A program made the translations under genes and the position numbers. Positions 10,106 to 18,866 of a stretch of 58,706 nucleotides of DNA are shown one piece after another. The notes under the pieces were generated by a model, which saw only the letters and a list, made by a program, of their open reading frames with translations, was not told the origin of the DNA and ran no database searches. Origin of the DNA: Pedobacter sp. V48 (GTDB taxonomy: Bacteria > Bacteroidota > Bacteroidia > Sphingobacteriales > Sphingobacteriaceae); contig NZ_AWRU01000031.1 in NCBI RefSeq assembly GCF_000523515.1, positions 18,935 to 77,640 on the forward strand. Direction: 5' to 3'. Position 1 is the first letter of the stretch; every line of letters starts with the position of its first letter.

Positions 10106-10139
10106 AAAGCCGCATTCAAATGTATTTGAATGCGGCTTT
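10106..10139 (-). terminator. Strong terminator of the alcohol dehydrogenase gene; 239-bp gap otherwise empty
   Basis: A perfect 15-bp stem (AAAGCCGCATTCAAA with its complement) closes a TGTA loop. Read on the minus strand it ends GGCTTTTTATTT, a good intrinsic terminator for the dehydrogenase whose stop is about 40 bases away. The rest of 9942-10180 is AT-rich with no coding signal; it must hold the promoter of the PKD gene, but no convincing -7 box was found. Confidence 0.85.
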
Positions 10140-10180
10140 CAATAGGAATTAGGTAGAATTTCCCTGGTTCGGATAGAATA

Positions 10181-11221
10181 TTAAAGCGTAGCCATATCAA
10201 TTACAAATCTGTAGCGGACATCACCTTTAAGCATTCTTGCATACGAAGCAGTTATATCCTTGATGTCAATCATTTCAATATCTGAAACGATATTATGCTC
10301 AGCACAGAAGTCAAGCATTTCCTGGGTTTCAGGTATGCCACCTATGCCAGAGCCTGCAATGCTTTTACGGCCACCTAAAAGTGAAAAGGGCTGAATTGCA
10401 TAAGGCTGAGATGGCACACCAACGCAAATCTGTGTCCCACTTGTTCTTAGCAATGACAGGTACATATCCATATCGTGCTCTGCAGAAACAGTATCAAGAA
10501 TAAAATCAAATGAGCCTCTTACAGCTTCAATCTGAGCAGGATCAGATGTAACCACAAAATGATGCGCACCTAAATCTTTAGCCGCTGCTTCCTTTGAAGC
10601 TGATGTACTTAAAACGGTTACTTCAGCGCCAAAAGCTACCCCAAATTTCACACCCATATGACCTAAACCACCAAGACCAAGAACGGCCAATTTATGACCT
10701 TTACCAACTTTCCAGTGGCGCAAAGGCGAATAAGTAGTAATACCTGCACAAAGCAGTGGCGCTGTAGCTGCAAGTGGTAATTTGTCGGAAATATGAAGTA
10801 CAAATTCTTCGCGAACTACAATGGTATTGGAGTAACCTCCGTAGGTAGGCACACCATCTCTACCTTTATTGTTATAGGTTTGAGTACTTCCTTCAAGGCA
10901 ATACTGTTCTAATCCCTCCTTGCAATTTTCACAAGTCTGACAGGAGTCAACCATACATCCTACACCAGCAAGATCACCTTTTTTGAACTTTTTTACATGG
11001 TCGCCTACTTTAATTACCTTACCAACAATCTCATGACCTGGTACCATTGGAAATACTCCTGGAAACCAATCATTCTTTATTTGATGAAGATCCGAATGAC
11101 AAACACCACAATATAATATTTCAAGTTGAACGTTGTGCGGACCTACTTCCCGGTGTTCAAAGTCCCAGGGTGCTAAATCTGTTTCAGCATTTTGTGCTGC
11201 ATATCCTTTGGCTTGTATCAT
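10181..11221 (-). CDS. NAD(P)-dependent zinc alcohol dehydrogenase (YahK/cinnamyl-type)
   Basis: Cytoplasmic medium-chain dehydrogenase/reductase of 346 residues, the normal length. The catalytic zinc site is visible as Cys41-His42 in YCGVCHSDLH and His63-Glu64 in VPGHE. The structural zinc is held by Cys94, Cys97, Cys100 and Cys108. The Rossmann nucleotide-binding loop reads VLGLGGLGHMGVKFG at about 184-198. These features match the NADP-preferring aldehyde reductases such as YahK and AdhC-type enzymes, which reduce a wide range of aldehydes. It is monocistronic, with its own -7 box (11247-11254) and a strong terminator. Cofactor and substrate are inferred from family resemblance. Confidence 0.93.
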   Translation of the reverse strand: MIQAKGYAAQNAETDLAPWDFEHREVGPHNVQLEILYCGVCHSDLHQIKNDWFPGVFPMVPGHEIVGKVIKVGDHVKKFKKGDLAGVGCMVDSCQTCENCKEGLEQYCLEGSTQTYNNKGRDGVPTYGGYSNTIVVREEFVLHISDKLPLAATAPLLCAGITTYSPLRHWKVGKGHKLAVLGLGGLGHMGVKFGVAFGAEVTVLSTSASKEAAAKDLGAHHFVVTSDPAQIEAVRGSFDFILDTVSAEHDMDMYLSLLRTSGTQICVGVPSQPYAIQPFSLLGGRKSIAGSGIGGIPETQEMLDFCAEHNIVSDIEMIDIKDITASYARMLKGDVRYRFVIDMATL

Positions 11222-11246
11222 AGCTAATTTATATTTTATAATAAAA

Positions 11247-11254
11247 CAAATCTA
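11247..11254 (-). promoter_or_regulatory. -7 box (TAGATTTG) of the alcohol dehydrogenase gene
   Basis: CAAATCTA on the plus strand reads TAGATTTG on the minus strand, an exact TAnnTTTG match. It would give a leader of about 20 bases before the ATG at 11221. No clear -33 box. Confidence 0.45.
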
Positions 11255-11348
11255 CATCAGTGAGCATAAATATTAACTACACATTTCAAAGCATTTATTA
11301 TACAATTCAAACATCCCGAAATAAAGTCAGGAAATCCGCTTCAAACTA

Positions 11349-12374
11349 TTAGTGGGTCATTTTAAACAACAGCTCTTTTAGCAACTCGCCGTCGGTGGTA
11401 TTACCGGTACTGTCTACGCCCTTACTCTTTAAGTCGTACTCCCTTAACAAGCTAATGATATCAAAGGTTTTATTCAGATTATAGCTACGGGCAGCAGCTT
11501 CGTAATCTTTAACAAAATATGGGTTTACGCCCAATTCTTTAGCAGCATCACTCTTATTCTGCAAGTAGTGGTATTTTAAAATCTTCGAGAAATAAGAATT
11601 CAGATTGGCCATAACCATAACCATTGGATTGGCTTTTGGATTATCGGCAAAGTAATTAATGATCTGATTACATTTTAAAATATTCTTTACTGCCAGTGCT
11701 TTTTGCAGTTCAAAAACATTGTACTCTTTACTTATCCCTATATTTCTTTGAACAAGATCAGTGTCAATTGTTGTTTCTTTAGTAATATTTAAAAGTAGCT
11801 TTTCTATTTCATTAGCAATTTTGGAAAGGTCTGTCCCCAGGTATTCAGCCATGAGGGCGGATGCTTGTGGAGCAATTTTATAACCTTTCTCTTTTACAAG
11901 ATCATCTATCCATCCGGCTAATTTATAGTCTCTAACCAGTTCTGACTGGAATATAACACCATTCCGATCAATGGCTTTATAAATCTTCTTACGCTTATCG
12001 AAATTAGCATACTTATAACCTAATACCAGAATGGTGGTAGGCATGGGTTTCTCAAAGTAATTGAGTACAAACTCCGCCTCTTTACTACTCCCTTCTGTCT
12101 CTTTAGCCCACTTCAAATCCTGGGCCTCTTTCACAATGATCAACTGATAGTCAGACATCATAGGATAGCGTTTGGAAGCGTTCATAATGGTAGCCATGTC
12201 TGTATCTTTCCCATACAAAACAGTTTGATTAAACCCTCTTTCCATATCATTCAACACATTATTTTCCATGTAATGGATGATCTGATCGATGTAATAAGGC
12301 TCCTCACCGTGTAGTAAATAAACAGGCTTAAACTTTCTGGCTTTAATGTCTTTGATTATATCTGCAGCACTCAT
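11349..12374 (-). CDS. holA: DNA polymerase III subunit delta
   Basis: Clamp-loader delta subunit, which opens the beta sliding clamp during replication. The N-terminus (SAADIIKDIKARKFKPVYLLHGEEPYYIDQ, in two pieces KFKPVYLLHGEEPYYID and the preceding helix) and the TILVLGYKYANFDKRKK segment are characteristic of Bacteroidota HolA. I start it at the ATG at 12374 (341 residues). A longer frame begins at a TTG at 12386, but that TTG is part of an exact TAAGTTTG promoter box, so the upstream start is not credible. It is divergent from the nuclease-domain gene at 12500, with about 125 bases between them holding both promoters. Confidence 0.93.
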   Translation of the reverse strand: MSAADIIKDIKARKFKPVYLLHGEEPYYIDQIIHYMENNVLNDMERGFNQTVLYGKDTDMATIMNASKRYPMMSDYQLIIVKEAQDLKWAKETEGSSKEAEFVLNYFEKPMPTTILVLGYKYANFDKRKKIYKAIDRNGVIFQSELVRDYKLAGWIDDLVKEKGYKIAPQASALMAEYLGTDLSKIANEIEKLLLNITKETTIDTDLVQRNIGISKEYNVFELQKALAVKNILKCNQIINYFADNPKANPMVMVMANLNSYFSKILKYHYLQNKSDAAKELGVNPYFVKDYEAAARSYNLNKTFDIISLLREYDLKSKGVDSTGNTTDGELLKELLFKMTH

Positions 12375-12383
12375 ATGATAGGT

Positions 12384-12391
12384 CAAACTTA
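12384..12391 (-). promoter_or_regulatory. -7 box (TAAGTTTG) of holA, implying a leaderless mRNA
   Basis: CAAACTTA on the plus strand is TAAGTTTG on the minus strand. A TTG at 12414-12412 lies 20 bases upstream of the TA, a plausible -33 element. The box ends 9 bases above the first base of the ATG at 12374, so the transcript leader can be only a few bases. Confidence 0.55.
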
Positions 12392-12499
12392 GATATAATT
12401 GTGCTCTAAAACAATTATATCGATCTTTCCAATGCCATCAAAAAATCAACAGATGCCCAGAGGAAACTTAGATAAAATTTTTTGCCTATTTTTACAAAA

Positions 12500-12961
12500 A
12501 TGTCATTCACACCAACAGCACTTAACCTACCACAATACCCTTTCAAGATCACACTAAAGGAGTCACGTTATTTTATCTTTGACGAAGTAAGAAAAAAACA
12601 TCTGGTACTAACACCCGAAGAATGGGTTAGACAACATTTCATCCAGTTTCTGATACTGGAAAAGAAATTTCCAAAATCACTTATTCAAATTGAAGGCGGG
12701 CTTAACTTAAACAAACTTCAAAAGAGAACAGATATTGTAATATTCAGCACTCATGGAGAACGAATAATGGTTATTGAATGTAAAGCACCCTCTGTTAAGA
12801 TAAGTCAGGCGACTTTTGACCAGGCCGCCAGATACAACTCTGTTCATAAAACCAAATGGCTGGTAGTAACCAACGGATTAATGCATTGTTATGCAACAAT
12901 AGACCACAAAGAGGAACAGTTTGTCTTTATAAAAGATCTTCCTGAGTATCAATCCTTATAA
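12500..12961 (+). CDS. Stand-alone HsdR N-terminal-type nuclease domain protein
   Basis: A 153-residue protein corresponding to the N-terminal nuclease domain of type I restriction HsdR subunits, without helicase or other parts. It keeps the full PD-(D/E)XK set: Asp78 (KRTDIVIF), Glu93-Cys-Lys95 (VIECKAPS) and the QxxxY motif at Gln108-Tyr112 (QAARY), so it may be catalytically competent. No hsdM or hsdS is nearby. The usable start is the ATG at 12500; a TTG at 12482 is in frame but lies upstream in the promoter region (TATTTTTA at 12487-12494 is a near -7 box). It is divergent from holA. Similar solitary genes are widespread in Bacteroidota; their function is not known to me. Confidence 0.85.
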   Translation: MSFTPTALNLPQYPFKITLKESRYFIFDEVRKKHLVLTPEEWVRQHFIQFLILEKKFPKSLIQIEGGLNLNKLQKRTDIVIFSTHGERIMVIECKAPSVKISQATFDQAARYNSVHKTKWLVVTNGLMHCYATIDHKEEQFVFIKDLPEYQSL

Positions 12962-12986
12962 AAACAAACCGTTTTTTCTGTATTTT

Positions 12987-14375
12987 TTATTGCCAACCAC
13001 CTCCAAGAGCGCGATAAAGGCTAATTACTGCCTGCCATTGCTGTAATTTATCACCAATATTATCGAGTTGAGCCGACAGCAAGTTCTGTTCAGAAGTTAA
13101 TACATCTGTATAATTTGTAGCAGAACTATAACGCAGCAGTTTTTTAGTAAAATCTACTGATTTCTGCAGCGATTGCAATTGTTTAGTCCTTATGTTTTGT
13201 TGTTCAATTGCGGTTTGGTAAGAGAAAAGTGCATTAGACACCTCCTCTCCTGCTTTCAATAAGGATTTCTGAAAAAGATAAGCTGATTCCTGTTGAGCAG
13301 ACTTGGCACTTGTCAGTCTAGCCTTGTTTGCTCCCTTACTAAAGATAGGCTGGGTTATTCCTGCTGCAACATTTGCAAACAAACCCGAAGGGGTTATCCA
13401 GTCTTTGAAACTAAAGCTCGTAAAACCACTTGAAGCTGTGATGTTGAGCGATGGATAAAACAACTGTCGGGCAACATTAGTTGTTTCAAAAGCCTTCATA
13501 AAAGCATATTCTGCTTGTTTAACATCAGGCCGGTTTTGGAGCAACTGAGCAGGAATACCGATTTTCAGATCAACAAGTAACTGTTGAGATTCTAGTGATT
13601 TCCTCTTTATTGAACCAGCCTGACGAACAAGTAAAACATTCATAGCATTTTCCGTTTCTCTAATTTGCCTTTTTAAGCGGGGTATAGCAACTTCTGCTGC
13701 ATACTGATTGGCTTCACTCTGAACCTCAGCAGCTCCTGTTACTATATTGGCAGCTTTTAAAGATTTCATTGTGCTTACATCCGTTTTTCTGTTGTCAACA
13801 GTTTTCTCTAAAACAGTTAGCTGTTCATCTAAAGCCAAAAGCATAAAATAATTATTTGCAATTTCGGAGATCAGTTGTGTTTGCACAGCCTTTCTTGCTT
13901 CCTCGGTTTGCAACAACCCAGCCAGTGCGCTCCGCTTACTACTTCTGAGCTTACCCCAAATATCTGCTTCCCAGCTGGCTGTCAATCCCACATCATATTG
14001 AGTTGATGAGCTGATAATGCCAAAACCTTGTGGGTAGGCGAGTTTTGATTTAGTTATTGCTGCATTACTGCTTAAGTCTGGCAAAAAAGCTGCCTTACTT
14101 TGTTTAAAACTTGCTCTAGCCGCATTTATATGTTCTACAGCTATTTTCAGATCAAGATTTTGCTGTAACCCTTCTGTTATCAATTCAATTAACATCGGAT
14201 CGTTAAACAATTTTTGCCATGGCATAGTGGCAATGGTAACCGTATCTGTATCTTGCTGGTCCCTGTAAATATTCTTTGTATCTATTGCTGGCCTTTCGTA
14301 TTTCTTTGATACCTGGCATGATACCAACACGATCAGCAAAATTATTAGCCCTATATATTTTCTCATTATATTCAT
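12987..14375 (-). CDS. RND efflux outer-membrane factor lipoprotein (OprM/NodT type)
   Basis: TolC-fold channel of 462 residues that carries substrates across the outer membrane for the RND pump. A lipoprotein signal peptide ends at the lipobox LVSC (Cys20 from the first Met). The two repeated outer-membrane efflux domains are visible, with SKKYERP at the mature start, the KAAFLPDLSSNAAIT and KAFETTNVARQLFYPSLNIT segments, and GLFANVAAGITQPIF near residues 350-365. It is the last gene of the three-gene efflux operon, 10 bases after the pump gene. A second Met (residue 4) is an equally good start. It converges on the nuclease-domain gene with a 25-base gap. Confidence 0.93.
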   Translation of the reverse strand: MNIMRKYIGLIILLIVLVSCQVSKKYERPAIDTKNIYRDQQDTDTVTIATMPWQKLFNDPMLIELITEGLQQNLDLKIAVEHINAARASFKQSKAAFLPDLSSNAAITKSKLAYPQGFGIISSSTQYDVGLTASWEADIWGKLRSSKRSALAGLLQTEEARKAVQTQLISEIANNYFMLLALDEQLTVLEKTVDNRKTDVSTMKSLKAANIVTGAAEVQSEANQYAAEVAIPRLKRQIRETENAMNVLLVRQAGSIKRKSLESQQLLVDLKIGIPAQLLQNRPDVKQAEYAFMKAFETTNVARQLFYPSLNITASSGFTSFSFKDWITPSGLFANVAAGITQPIFSKGANKARLTSAKSAQQESAYLFQKSLLKAGEEVSNALFSYQTAIEQQNIRTKQLQSLQKSVDFTKKLLRYSSATNYTDVLTSEQNLLSAQLDNIGDKLQQWQAVISLYRALGGGWQ

Positions 14376-14385
14376 TTCTTACGAA

Positions 14386-17300
14386 TTATAAAACTTCATT
14401 GTTTCTGCGTACTCCTGATATTTTCTCTTGCAGAGATTGAAAAACTACAAACAATGCAGGGATTACAAACACCCCGAATATTGTACCTACAAGCATCCCA
14501 CCAACCGCAGCGGTTCCTATTGAGCGGTTGCTTAAAGCCCCTGCCCCGGTAGCAATCATCAACGGAAGCAAGCCGAAAATAAAAGCAAATGAGGTCATTA
14601 AAATTGGTCTTAACCTGGCCGTAGCACCTGAAATTGCCGACTGGATTAAGCTCATCCCACTAAGGCGGTGCATTAACGCGAACTCCACAATAAGGATTGC
14701 ATTTTTTGCAAGTAAGCCGATGAGCATAATCAGACTTATTTGCAGAAAGATGTTATTATCAAGTCCAAATAATCGGGCAAACAAAAATGCTCCGGCCAGT
14801 CCTATGGGTAACGAAAGCAACACCGAGAAGGGCAGAATATAACTTTTATACTGTGCACTTAACAAGAAATAAATGAACAGCAAGCTGAGCATAAAGATTA
14901 ATAGGGTTTGACTACCGCTAGACAACTCTTCTAATGTTAGACCGGAGAATTCATAAGTATAACCCTGTGGTAAAGTTTGGGCTGCCACTTCCTGAATTGC
15001 TTTTATTGCATCACCAGAACTGTAGCCGGGCTTGGGTGCACCATTTACTGCGCCAGCCGTAAACAGGTTAAAACGGTTTATAAATTCCGGTCCATAGATT
15101 TTTTTAAGCGTGATAAACTCTGATATCGGAGCCATTGCGCCTTTATCATTCCTAACAAATATTCTATTGATGGCCTCCTTATTGGTTCTCTGTTCAGCTT
15201 CGGCCTGAATCATTACACGGTATTGTTTACCAAAACGATTAAAGTCTGATGCATAAATACCCCCCAAATAGCCTTGCAGCGTTCCAAGTACGCGGTTAAC
15301 AGGAACGCCTGCTTCCTTACATTTCGCAACGTTTACGTTAACTTCGTACTGCGGGAAACTTGTGTTGTAAGATGTAGCAGCATACATAATTTCCGGGCGC
15401 TGGTTTAGTGCTCCCATAAACTTGCCAATTACTGCATCAAAAGCTTTGTAACTACCTCCTGTTTTATCCTGTAACTGAAATTCGAAACCATCATTATTCC
15501 CAAACCCCTGTAATGTTGGTGCGGCAAAGAAAATGATATTGGCTCCTTTAATTTCTGCAGTTTTTGCAAACAACTGACCAACAATGCTTTTAATATCCTG
15601 CCCTTTTTTTGTCCTTTCTTTCCATGGTTTTAACCTGATAAATATAGCCGCATACGAGCTCCCGGTACCGCTCATTAAATCCATACCGGCAACTCTAGAT
15701 GACAATTCAATCTCAGGAATAGACCTGGCAATACTATCTATTTTATTTGCAATGAATTCGGTACGTTCCAAAGAAGTTGCCGGAGGTAATATAACGTTAC
15801 CATATATAGAACCACTATCCTCATTAGGCACAAATCCGGTTGGAGTGGTTTTAACCAAAAACCAGAATAAAAGACTAAACACAATGATTATCGCAAATGC
15901 AATCCATTTTTTTCCAATCAGGAAAACAACCGACTTCTTATAACGGTTGGTCATGGTGCTGAATGAAGCATTAAACCCTGCATAAAAGCGTTGTAAAAAG
16001 CCTGTTTTCTGTTCATGATGCTCGCCATGTGGCTTTAGCAACAATGCGCAAAGCGCCGGACTTAAAGTAAGTGCGTTTACTGCAGATATGATAATGGCCA
16101 CAGCGAGTGTTAGCCCAAACTGCTTGTAAAATACCCCAACCGACCCTGTAACAAAAGTTACCGGAACAAATACCGCAGCCATAATGAGGGTTATAGAGAT
16201 AATAGCCCCACTAATTTCACTCATGGCATGCATAGTTGCTTTTTTTGCTGATCTAGCACCCTGATCTAATTTAGCATGAACTGCCTCTACTACTACAATA
16301 GCATCATCTACCACAATACCAATGGCCAGAACCAGGGCAAAAAGAGTAAGCAGGTTAATAGTAAATCCAAAAAGCTTAAGGAAAAAGAATGTACCTATGA
16401 TAGCTACCGGAACTGCAATGGCAGGAATTAAGGTAGAACGGAAATCCTGCAAAAAGATAAACACTACAATGAATACCAATATAAATGCTTCAATAATTGT
16501 AACTATAAGCTTGGAAATTGAAGCATCCAAAAACTCATTTGCATTGGCGAATACGCTATACTTAACTCCTTTTGGAAAGGTTAATGAAGCATCGTCCAGT
16601 ATTTTTATACACTTCTTTATGATCTCATTGGCATTGGAACCTGAAGTTTGATTGATTGCAACATATGGCGATTCATGACCTTGCGCCATGATGGTACTCG
16701 AATAAGTAAAAGAGCCCATATCCACCTCAGCAATGTCTTTTAATTTCAATACCTGACCATTACCTACAGATTTGAGTATGATGTTTTCAAATTGCGCAGG
16801 CTTTTCAAGTCGACCGGTATATTTTAAGGTATATTGGAAAGGCTGACCACTGTTTTCTCCAACTTTACCCGGTGCTGCTTCTATGTTTTGCTCTGCAAGC
16901 GCTTCTGTTATGTCGGATGGGATTAATCCATAAGCAGCCATAACATCTGGTTTAAGCCAGATTCTCATACTGTAATCCATGCCTCCATATACAGCGGCAT
17001 TCCCTACCCCCTCAACCCTTTTGATCTGAGGCATCACATTAATTTTTAAATAGTTATCAAGGAATTTCTGATCATACTTTCCATCCTCGCTGTACAACAG
17101 AAAACTAAATACTTCACTATTCAACCGCTTACTGGTGGTAATACCAACTTTGATTACTTCGGCAGGCAGCAAACTTGTAGCTTTTGTGATTCTGTTCTGC
17201 ACATTAATTGCAGCCATATCCGGATCTGTACCTTGCTTAAAGTTAATGGTAATGCTGGCGCTACCATCGTTACTTGCCTTAGAGGTCATGTAGGTCATGT

Positions 17301-17520
17301 GTTCTACTCCGTTAATCTCTTCTTCGAGCGGGACAATTACGCTTTTCATGACCACATCTGCACTTGCTCCCTGATATGAGGTACTTACTTCAACGGCGGG
17401 TGGAGCAATGTCTGGATACTGAGAAATAGGCAATGAATATAGGCCTAGTAACCCCATTATAACAATGATAACCGATATAACGGTAGATAAAACCGGGTTA
17501 TCTATAAATTTCTTTAACAT
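14386..17520 (-). CDS. RND multidrug efflux transporter, HAE1 family
   Basis: Inner-membrane proton-driven pump of 1044 residues, the standard AcrB/MexB length. It opens with the typical FIDNPVLSTVISVIIVIMGL and has twelve predicted membrane helices with two large periplasmic loops. The proton-relay Asp pair is Asp405-Asp406 in VDDAIVVVEAVH. Other family motifs are AINVQNRITKA, NALTLSPALCALLLK and GLLAKNAILIVEFA. It lies 6 bases after the adaptor gene and 10 bases before the channel gene, giving a complete tripartite system. Exported compounds cannot be deduced; HAE1 pumps take hydrophobic and amphiphilic drugs, bile salts, detergents and dyes. Confidence 0.96.
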   Translation of the reverse strand: MLKKFIDNPVLSTVISVIIVIMGLLGLYSLPISQYPDIAPPAVEVSTSYQGASADVVMKSVIVPLEEEINGVEHMTYMTSKASNDGSASITINFKQGTDPDMAAINVQNRITKATSLLPAEVIKVGITTSKRLNSEVFSFLLYSEDGKYDQKFLDNYLKINVMPQIKRVEGVGNAAVYGGMDYSMRIWLKPDVMAAYGLIPSDITEALAEQNIEAAPGKVGENSGQPFQYTLKYTGRLEKPAQFENIILKSVGNGQVLKLKDIAEVDMGSFTYSSTIMAQGHESPYVAINQTSGSNANEIIKKCIKILDDASLTFPKGVKYSVFANANEFLDASISKLIVTIIEAFILVFIVVFIFLQDFRSTLIPAIAVPVAIIGTFFFLKLFGFTINLLTLFALVLAIGIVVDDAIVVVEAVHAKLDQGARSAKKATMHAMSEISGAIISITLIMAAVFVPVTFVTGSVGVFYKQFGLTLAVAIIISAVNALTLSPALCALLLKPHGEHHEQKTGFLQRFYAGFNASFSTMTNRYKKSVVFLIGKKWIAFAIIIVFSLLFWFLVKTTPTGFVPNEDSGSIYGNVILPPATSLERTEFIANKIDSIARSIPEIELSSRVAGMDLMSGTGSSYAAIFIRLKPWKERTKKGQDIKSIVGQLFAKTAEIKGANIIFFAAPTLQGFGNNDGFEFQLQDKTGGSYKAFDAVIGKFMGALNQRPEIMYAATSYNTSFPQYEVNVNVAKCKEAGVPVNRVLGTLQGYLGGIYASDFNRFGKQYRVMIQAEAEQRTNKEAINRIFVRNDKGAMAPISEFITLKKIYGPEFINRFNLFTAGAVNGAPKPGYSSGDAIKAIQEVAAQTLPQGYTYEFSGLTLEELSSGSQTLLIFMLSLLFIYFLLSAQYKSYILPFSVLLSLPIGLAGAFLFARLFGLDNNIFLQISLIMLIGLLAKNAILIVEFALMHRLSGMSLIQSAISGATARLRPILMTSFAFIFGLLPLMIATGAGALSNRSIGTAAVGGMLVGTIFGVFVIPALFVVFQSLQEKISGVRRNNEVL

Positions 17521-17526
17521 AATATT

Positions 17527-18639
17527 TTAGTGTTTTGCTTTGATTTTCATTCCATCTTTCAAGCTGCCCATTCCTTCCGTCACAATCTGTTCGCCAGGGT
17601 TCAGTCCTTTTGTTACCACATAAAATTCACCTGAAGGGATGTCCATTATCTCTATCTCAGTACTTTTTACAGTACCGTTTTTAAACGTGTAGATCATCGT
17701 TTTTTCCTGCATTTCGAAGGTTGCCTTAGCGGGAACTAATAATGCCTTGCTTACTTTTAACGGGATGCGAATAAGTGCACTGGCACCACTCCTGATTAAT
17801 CCATCGGGGTTAGGGAAACTTGCTCTAAGATTAACTGAACCCGTTTCTGTATTAATTAACCCGCTTAAAGTTTCCAGCTTACCTTTTTTTGAATATTCTG
17901 TTCCATTGGCCAACAAAAGTGTTACCGGAGGAATATTCATTAGCTTATCCTTTATAGTTCTTCCTTTGTTGTTTTCAGTGAAATCCAGAAACTGCTTTTC
18001 ATTGAAGGAGAAGTAGACAAAAACACTTGCAATATTTGAAACTGTTGTTAGCGGCTGGGGTGATGAACTACTAACCAGACTCCCCGTTTTATAGGGTAAG
18101 TTTCCTACTACCCCATCTGCGGGACTATGTATACGAGTATAGCCAAGATTAGTACGGGCATTTACTAAACTAGCTTTTGCCTGTACAAGCGCAGCCCCTT
18201 TCGCGTGCAGATTAAAATTTGCCTGCTTAAGTTCATAATTACTAATGATCTCTTCTTTTACCAGAGGCAAGGTTTTCTCGACCTGCATTTTTGCTGTGCT
18301 TACTTCAGCTTCAGCATTTTTTATCGCGGCTGTAGCCGTTCTAACTTCCTGTTCGTACTGGGGGGCATTTATTTTAAAAAGTAACTGACCTTTTTTAACA
18401 ACTGCACCTTCATCAACAAGTATCTGTTCTACAAAACCATCTACTTTTGGCCTGATCTCTATGTTCTGCTGGCCCTGTATAGTCGCGGTGTAATCTGTAT
18501 TAAGAACAGCATCTTTAGGTTGTACTATTAAAACCGGATATTCCTGGATAGTTTCTTCCTGTGTCTGGCTTTGCGTTGGACTGCAAGCTTCAAATAGCAG
18601 CATTCCGCCTAGTAATGAGAGTAATTGTATTGTTTTCAT
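17527..18639 (-). CDS. RND efflux periplasmic adaptor (membrane fusion protein), lipoprotein
   Basis: Adaptor of 370 residues linking the RND pump to the outer-membrane channel. The signal peptide ends at a lipobox with Cys19 (LLFEACS), so it is lipid-anchored on the periplasmic face. It has the barrel-sandwich first half (GFVEQILVDEGAVVKKGQLL), a coiled-coil hairpin around residues 90-150, the second half (YTRIHSPADGVVGNLPYKTG) and beta-barrel and proximal domains. It is the first gene of the efflux operon. Its promoter at 18815-18822 would produce a leader of about 170 bases. The -33 region of that promoter overlaps the operator at 18834-18861. Confidence 0.94.
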   Translation of the reverse strand: MKTIQLLSLLGGMLLFEACSPTQSQTQEETIQEYPVLIVQPKDAVLNTDYTATIQGQQNIEIRPKVDGFVEQILVDEGAVVKKGQLLFKINAPQYEQEVRTATAAIKNAEAEVSTAKMQVEKTLPLVKEEIISNYELKQANFNLHAKGAALVQAKASLVNARTNLGYTRIHSPADGVVGNLPYKTGSLVSSSSPQPLTTVSNIASVFVYFSFNEKQFLDFTENNKGRTIKDKLMNIPPVTLLLANGTEYSKKGKLETLSGLINTETGSVNLRASFPNPDGLIRSGASALIRIPLKVSKALLVPAKATFEMQEKTMIYTFKNGTVKSTEIEIMDIPSGEFYVVTKGLNPGEQIVTEGMGSLKDGMKIKAKH

Positions 18640-18814
18640 AAATGTAATTTTTCTTTTTTGGCATAAATATTCCTCATCTCCTAAAAAATCTCTTTTTTGG
18701 CAGCTAAGGTTAACAGCGATTATTTATCGCCCGAACTAAAGTGTTGGGTTATTAATTAAATATGGAGTATCACGGTAGTTTCATTATAATTCTTTATTTC
18801 ATTAATAAGTTAAG

Positions 18815-18831
18815 CAAAGTTAGTACTTTTG
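18815..18831. promoter_or_regulatory. Back-to-back divergent -7 boxes for the efflux operon and its regulator
   Basis: CAAAGTTA (18815-18822) is TAACTTTG on the minus strand, and TACTTTTG (18824-18831) is a plus-strand box; only one base separates them. Both match TAnnTTTG exactly. On the minus strand a TTG at 18843-18841 lies 18 bases upstream of the TA, completing the efflux promoter. The plus promoter would give the regulator a leader of about 30 bases. Confidence 0.65.
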
Positions 18832-18833
18832 TG

Positions 18834-18861
18834 AATAAAACAACTAAATACTTGTTTTATT
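18834..18861. promoter_or_regulatory. Perfect 10-bp inverted repeat, likely operator of the SufR-like regulator
   Basis: AATAAAACAA (18834-18843) and TTGTTTTATT (18852-18861) are exact inverted copies around an 8-base spacer. The left arm contains the -33 TTG of the efflux promoter; the whole site lies in the leader of the regulator gene just after its -7 box. A dimeric winged-helix protein bound here could silence both directions at once. Confidence 0.7.
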
Positions 18862-18866
18862 AGATT

